Source: Verrucomicrobiota bacterium
GTDB lineage: Bacteria > Verrucomicrobiota > Verrucomicrobiia > Verrucomicrobiales > Verrucomicrobiaceae
Direction: 5' to 3'
NCBI GenBank assembly: GCA_009885275.1
Contig: VFKY01000217.1
Location: forward strand, 1 to 8,063
DNA: 8,063 nucleotides
In this document: in pieces, positions 6,256 through 8,063 of the stretch
Position numbering within the stretch: the stretch's first letter is position 1
Layout: the number at the start of each line of letters is the position of its first letter
Position numbers and translations under genes: made by a program
The notes under the pieces: model-generated
What the model saw: only the letters and a program-made list of their open reading frames with translations
Told to the model about the DNA's origin: nothing
Databases searched by the model: none

Positions 6256-7881
6256 TTATTTTGCTTGGTCACGCTTGGCGCGAATGATGGGCGCAAGGAA
6301 TTTTGCGGTCTCATCGGCGATGACATTGTAGCCAGCGAGATTTGGATGACGGTCGCCATACCAGCCGGGGAGATAACCGAAGATTCCGTCGAGGTGATTG
6401 TCGAGCACGATGATTTTGGGATCGGGTTCAGGTTGAACATACGGCGTAGCGAAGGGTTTGAGATTGTCGGGTACTTTGGAAAGAGGGAAGCGGCGATAGT
6501 TTAGCATGTTGGGGCCGTTTTTAAGTTCGGCTTCGTAACGCGGATAGATGTCGAAGAGGGTGAGTTTTTCTTCGGCGGCCACCTGACGAACGAGGTTGTT
6601 GATCTTCTTGCACATTTCTTCATTGGCCCAGGGAATTACGGTCATGGGAATCAGCATGGCCGCAGGATGATCTTTCCTTAGTAGTGCTAGCAGTTCATGA
6701 AAGTCCTTTGGAAAATTGGTCTCAAAGTTTTCACGTTTGGAATTGTCGTTCAATCCGTAGCGGATAAAAATGTAGTCAAGGTCTGGAAGCTTCGAAGCCG
6801 CTTTATCATAGCGGCCGGAATCGATTAAGCGTCGGATATATTCACCACTGAGGCCGAGATTGATTACGTCCGTTGCTGGTAAGTCTTTTTCAGATGCGAG
6901 CAGTATGCGGACGACATCTTCAAATTGTGGTTCTTTCGGTGCCATTTTCTTAGGTATACCCGCTTCGGTACTGCTGTCACCGAGCAAGAGAATTTGCAGG
7001 CGTTTTTTACCGGCAGTGGCTTTGGTGAAAGTGAAAGATTGACCACCAATGAGTTGATCGGAAGTGATGGTGGGGCAGATGAGACTCTCAATGTGCTTAA
7101 TGAAGATGTCAGTGCCTTGAATATGACTGACAAAAGGCCAACGTTGCGGATTATACATCGTATCGGTCAGGTCACGCATAAGGACGACGTGCTTGCCGTT
7201 TTTTGCCATCTGTCGGAGACCGAAGGGGCGACCAGAGACACACATGTTTAAATGGACGCCCATGAGGATGACGTTCTGGATGCCGCGAGCTTCCAGAAGA
7301 TTCCATATCTCGACTCCAGAATCGCTGATGGCGTCTTTATCCTGATCAATACGCAAGATGTCGATTTGTTTTGTCCAAGGGGCTTTAGGATTTAAGCCTT
7401 TGGCTTCAAGCTCCTTTGCCCATGCGGCATGTTCGACGAGATCATCGTCTTCACCGCCGTCGGTTTGATCGAGAGGATAGACGGCTTGTTCTTCCGCAGG
7501 AATCTTTTTGCACCATTCAGAAATCTTGTCAGGCAAGCGGACAGATTGTGGAGCAGACTTGGCGCGCTCACGTGCTTTTGTGCCTTCGTAGGGCTTCATG
7601 CAATCGCTCGGAGCATGGATGATAAGCACGCCCTCGCTGCGGGCTTTTTCGAGCACCTCATTCATGCGCGGAGCCATTTCACCTTCGCGAGTCACAGCGT
7701 TCTTGCAGTGATGCAGATCCCACATGTCGCAGACGATGATCGCAGTGTGTTGCGGCATCCATTGCTCGCTCACGGATTGCTTTGTGCCAGTGGCGTTGCG
7801 GCTTTGCAGCGTGAGTGACAGCGGCTGCTCTACCGAATAGCAGGAAAGCGTTAGAGCGAGGAGAAGGACGAGTGCTTTCAC
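6256..7881 (-). CDS. Exported two-domain hydrolase: isochorismatase-like cysteine hydrolase fused to SGNH/GDSL esterase
   Basis: 541 aa in one uninterrupted frame. Residues 1-18 form a short hydrophobic signal sequence (MKALVLLLALTLSCYS); C14 is only a poor lipobox match. Residues 45-265 are isochorismatase-like, with a probable catalytic triad of D52 (IIVCDMWD), K182 (DQDKDAISDSG) and C214 (GVHLNMCVSGRPF). Compared with small family members, about 50 extra residues lie between D52 and K182. After a linker, residues 294-541 form an SGNH hydrolase: block I GDSSTEAG (301-308, nucleophile S303), block II NLGLSGEY (341-348), block III GLND (376-379) and block V GDRHPNLAGY (509-518, H512). The first domain is probably an amidase-like hydrolase; the second should be an O-acyl esterase. 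Natural substrates are unknown, though acylated glycans are plausible given the DUF1080 neighbour. The start codon is GTG (7879-7881); no in-frame ATG or Shine-Dalgarno precedes it. Confidence 0.85.
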   Translation of the reverse strand: MKALVLLLALTLSCYSVEQPLSLTLQSRNATGTKQSVSEQWMPQHTAIIVCDMWDLHHCKNAVTREGEMAPRMNEVLEKARSEGVLIIHAPSDCMKPYEGTKARERAKSAPQSVRLPDKISEWCKKIPAEEQAVYPLDQTDGGEDDDLVEHAAWAKELEAKGLNPKAPWTKQIDILRIDQDKDAISDSGVEIWNLLEARGIQNVILMGVHLNMCVSGRPFGLRQMAKNGKHVVLMRDLTDTMYNPQRWPFVSHIQGTDIFIKHIESLICPTITSDQLIGGQSFTFTKATAGKKRLQILLLGDSSTEAGIPKKMAPKEPQFEDVVRILLASEKDLPATDVINLGLSGEYIRRLIDSGRYDKAASKLPDLDYIFIRYGLNDNSKRENFETNFPKDFHELLALLRKDHPAAMLIPMTVIPWANEEMCKKINNLVRQVAAEEKLTLFDIYPRYEAELKNGPNMLNYRRFPLSKVPDNLKPFATPYVQPEPDPKIIVLDNHLDGIFGYLPGWYGDRHPNLAGYNVIADETAKFLAPIIRAKRDQAK

Positions 7882-7917
7882 GGTTGAAATGGTAAGTTGA
7901 GTGGGTGTATCTCAAGT

Positions 7918-7982
7918 GGTCCGCACAGTCCTCTGTGCGGTGAGCGAGTTTCCCCTGAGTCCGCACACGGACTGTGCGGACC
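7918..7982. repeat. Double-hairpin palindromic repeat (REP/BIME-like)
   Basis: GGTCCGCACAGTCC (7918-7931) is a perfect 14-bp inverted repeat of GGACTGTGCGGACC (7969-7982). Each arm is also a hairpin in its own right: CCGCACAG/CTGTGCGG at 7921-7928 and 7933-7940 with a 4-nt loop, and TCCGCACA/TGTGCGGA at 7960-7967 and 7973-7980 with a 5-nt loop. The core TCCGCACA motif therefore appears several times in alternating orientation across 65 bp. It occupies most of the 116-bp gap upstream of the fusion hydrolase. The layout is that of mobile-like intergenic palindromes. It could also end transcription from the upstream gene, but no T tract follows. Confidence 0.75.
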
Positions 7983-7997
7983 GCCTTGTGTTAGCTA

Positions 7998-8063
7998 CTA
8001 AGGTTTTGCGGTGGCCATCGGTGGTTTTGGCTTGGTGGTCATCTCAAAGTCATCACTGCGGAA
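7998..8063 (-). CDS. 3' end of a gene cut by the window edge, possibly a sialate O-acetylesterase-type protein
   Basis: The frame is open from the window edge for 21 codons and ends at TAG (7998-8000), directly followed by a second in-frame TAG (7995-7997). The peptide begins FRSDDFEMTTKP and continues with a Lys/Pro/Ala-rich tail ending in KP. The FRSDDFE portion recalls the C-terminal ending (SPFRTDDW-like) of verrucomicrobial and planctomycete sialate O-acetylesterases as I remember them. That identification rests on a few residues. A tandem stop, the same strand as all neighbours, and an intergenic palindrome beginning 13 bp past the second stop support a real gene end. Confidence 0.4.
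   Translation of the reverse strand, partial: FRSDDFEMTTKPKPPMATAKP

Noticed and set aside
7429..7818. 129-aa plus-strand open frame
   Set aside because: Antisense within the isochorismatase-like domain, with no start context or domain; treated as a coding shadow.
7840..7842. Lipoprotein reading of the fusion hydrolase N-terminus (C14)
   Set aside because: The residues before the cysteine are T-L-S, lacking the usual Leu at -3, so a lipobox is not convincing.
7888..7914. Possible promoter (TTGAGA then TACCAT) just upstream of the fusion hydrolase
   Set aside because: The spacer is only 15 bp and the -10 match is 4 of 6, ending 7 nt from the GTG. Too weak to list as a feature.

Overview
The window looks like a piece of a Verrucomicrobiota (or related PVC-group) chromosome. 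This is an inference from the gene content: an isochorismatase-like/SGNH fusion of planctomycete/verrucomicrobial type, a secreted stand-alone DUF1080 protein, a possible sialate O-acetylesterase tail and a sugar-acid dehydratase. Heptanucleotide and palindromic repeats between the genes, and the absence of clear Shine-Dalgarno sequences, also fit. No rRNA, tRNA, CRISPR array, transposase or integrase is visible.

All supported genes lie on the minus strand, so they read from the right edge to the left. From right to left they are: (1) the last 21 codons of a gene cut by the window edge (7998-8063); (2) a 116-bp gap with a double palindrome (7918-7982); (3) a 541-aa exported fusion of an isochorismatase-like cysteine hydrolase and an SGNH/GDSL esterase; (4) 27 bp on, a 247-aa exported DUF1080 (3-keto-disaccharide hydrolase family) protein; (5) a gap with a period-7 repeat; (6) a 596-aa IlvD/Edd dehydratase whose cysteine spacing and local sequence point to a pentonate (xylonate/arabinonate-type) dehydratase rather than branched-chain amino-acid synthesis; (7) a 554-aa ArnT-like GT39 membrane glycosyltransferase; (8) a 478-aa MFS transporter of the anion:cation symporter type; (9) a hairpin-rich tail (1-228).

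The likely theme is use of plant or algal carbohydrate. Exported hydrolases would act on acylated or oxidised sugars outside the cytoplasm. The MFS carrier would import a sugar acid, and the Fe-S dehydratase would convert it to a 2-keto-3-deoxy acid. The GT39 enzyme does not obviously fit this pathway and may be an unrelated neighbour. Only the fusion/DUF1080 pair is close enough to call a probable operon. The MFS gene has its own candidate promoter. The most unusual items are the two-domain hydrolase and the several families of intergenic palindromes or short tandem repeats. I see no clearly new defence or mobile system.
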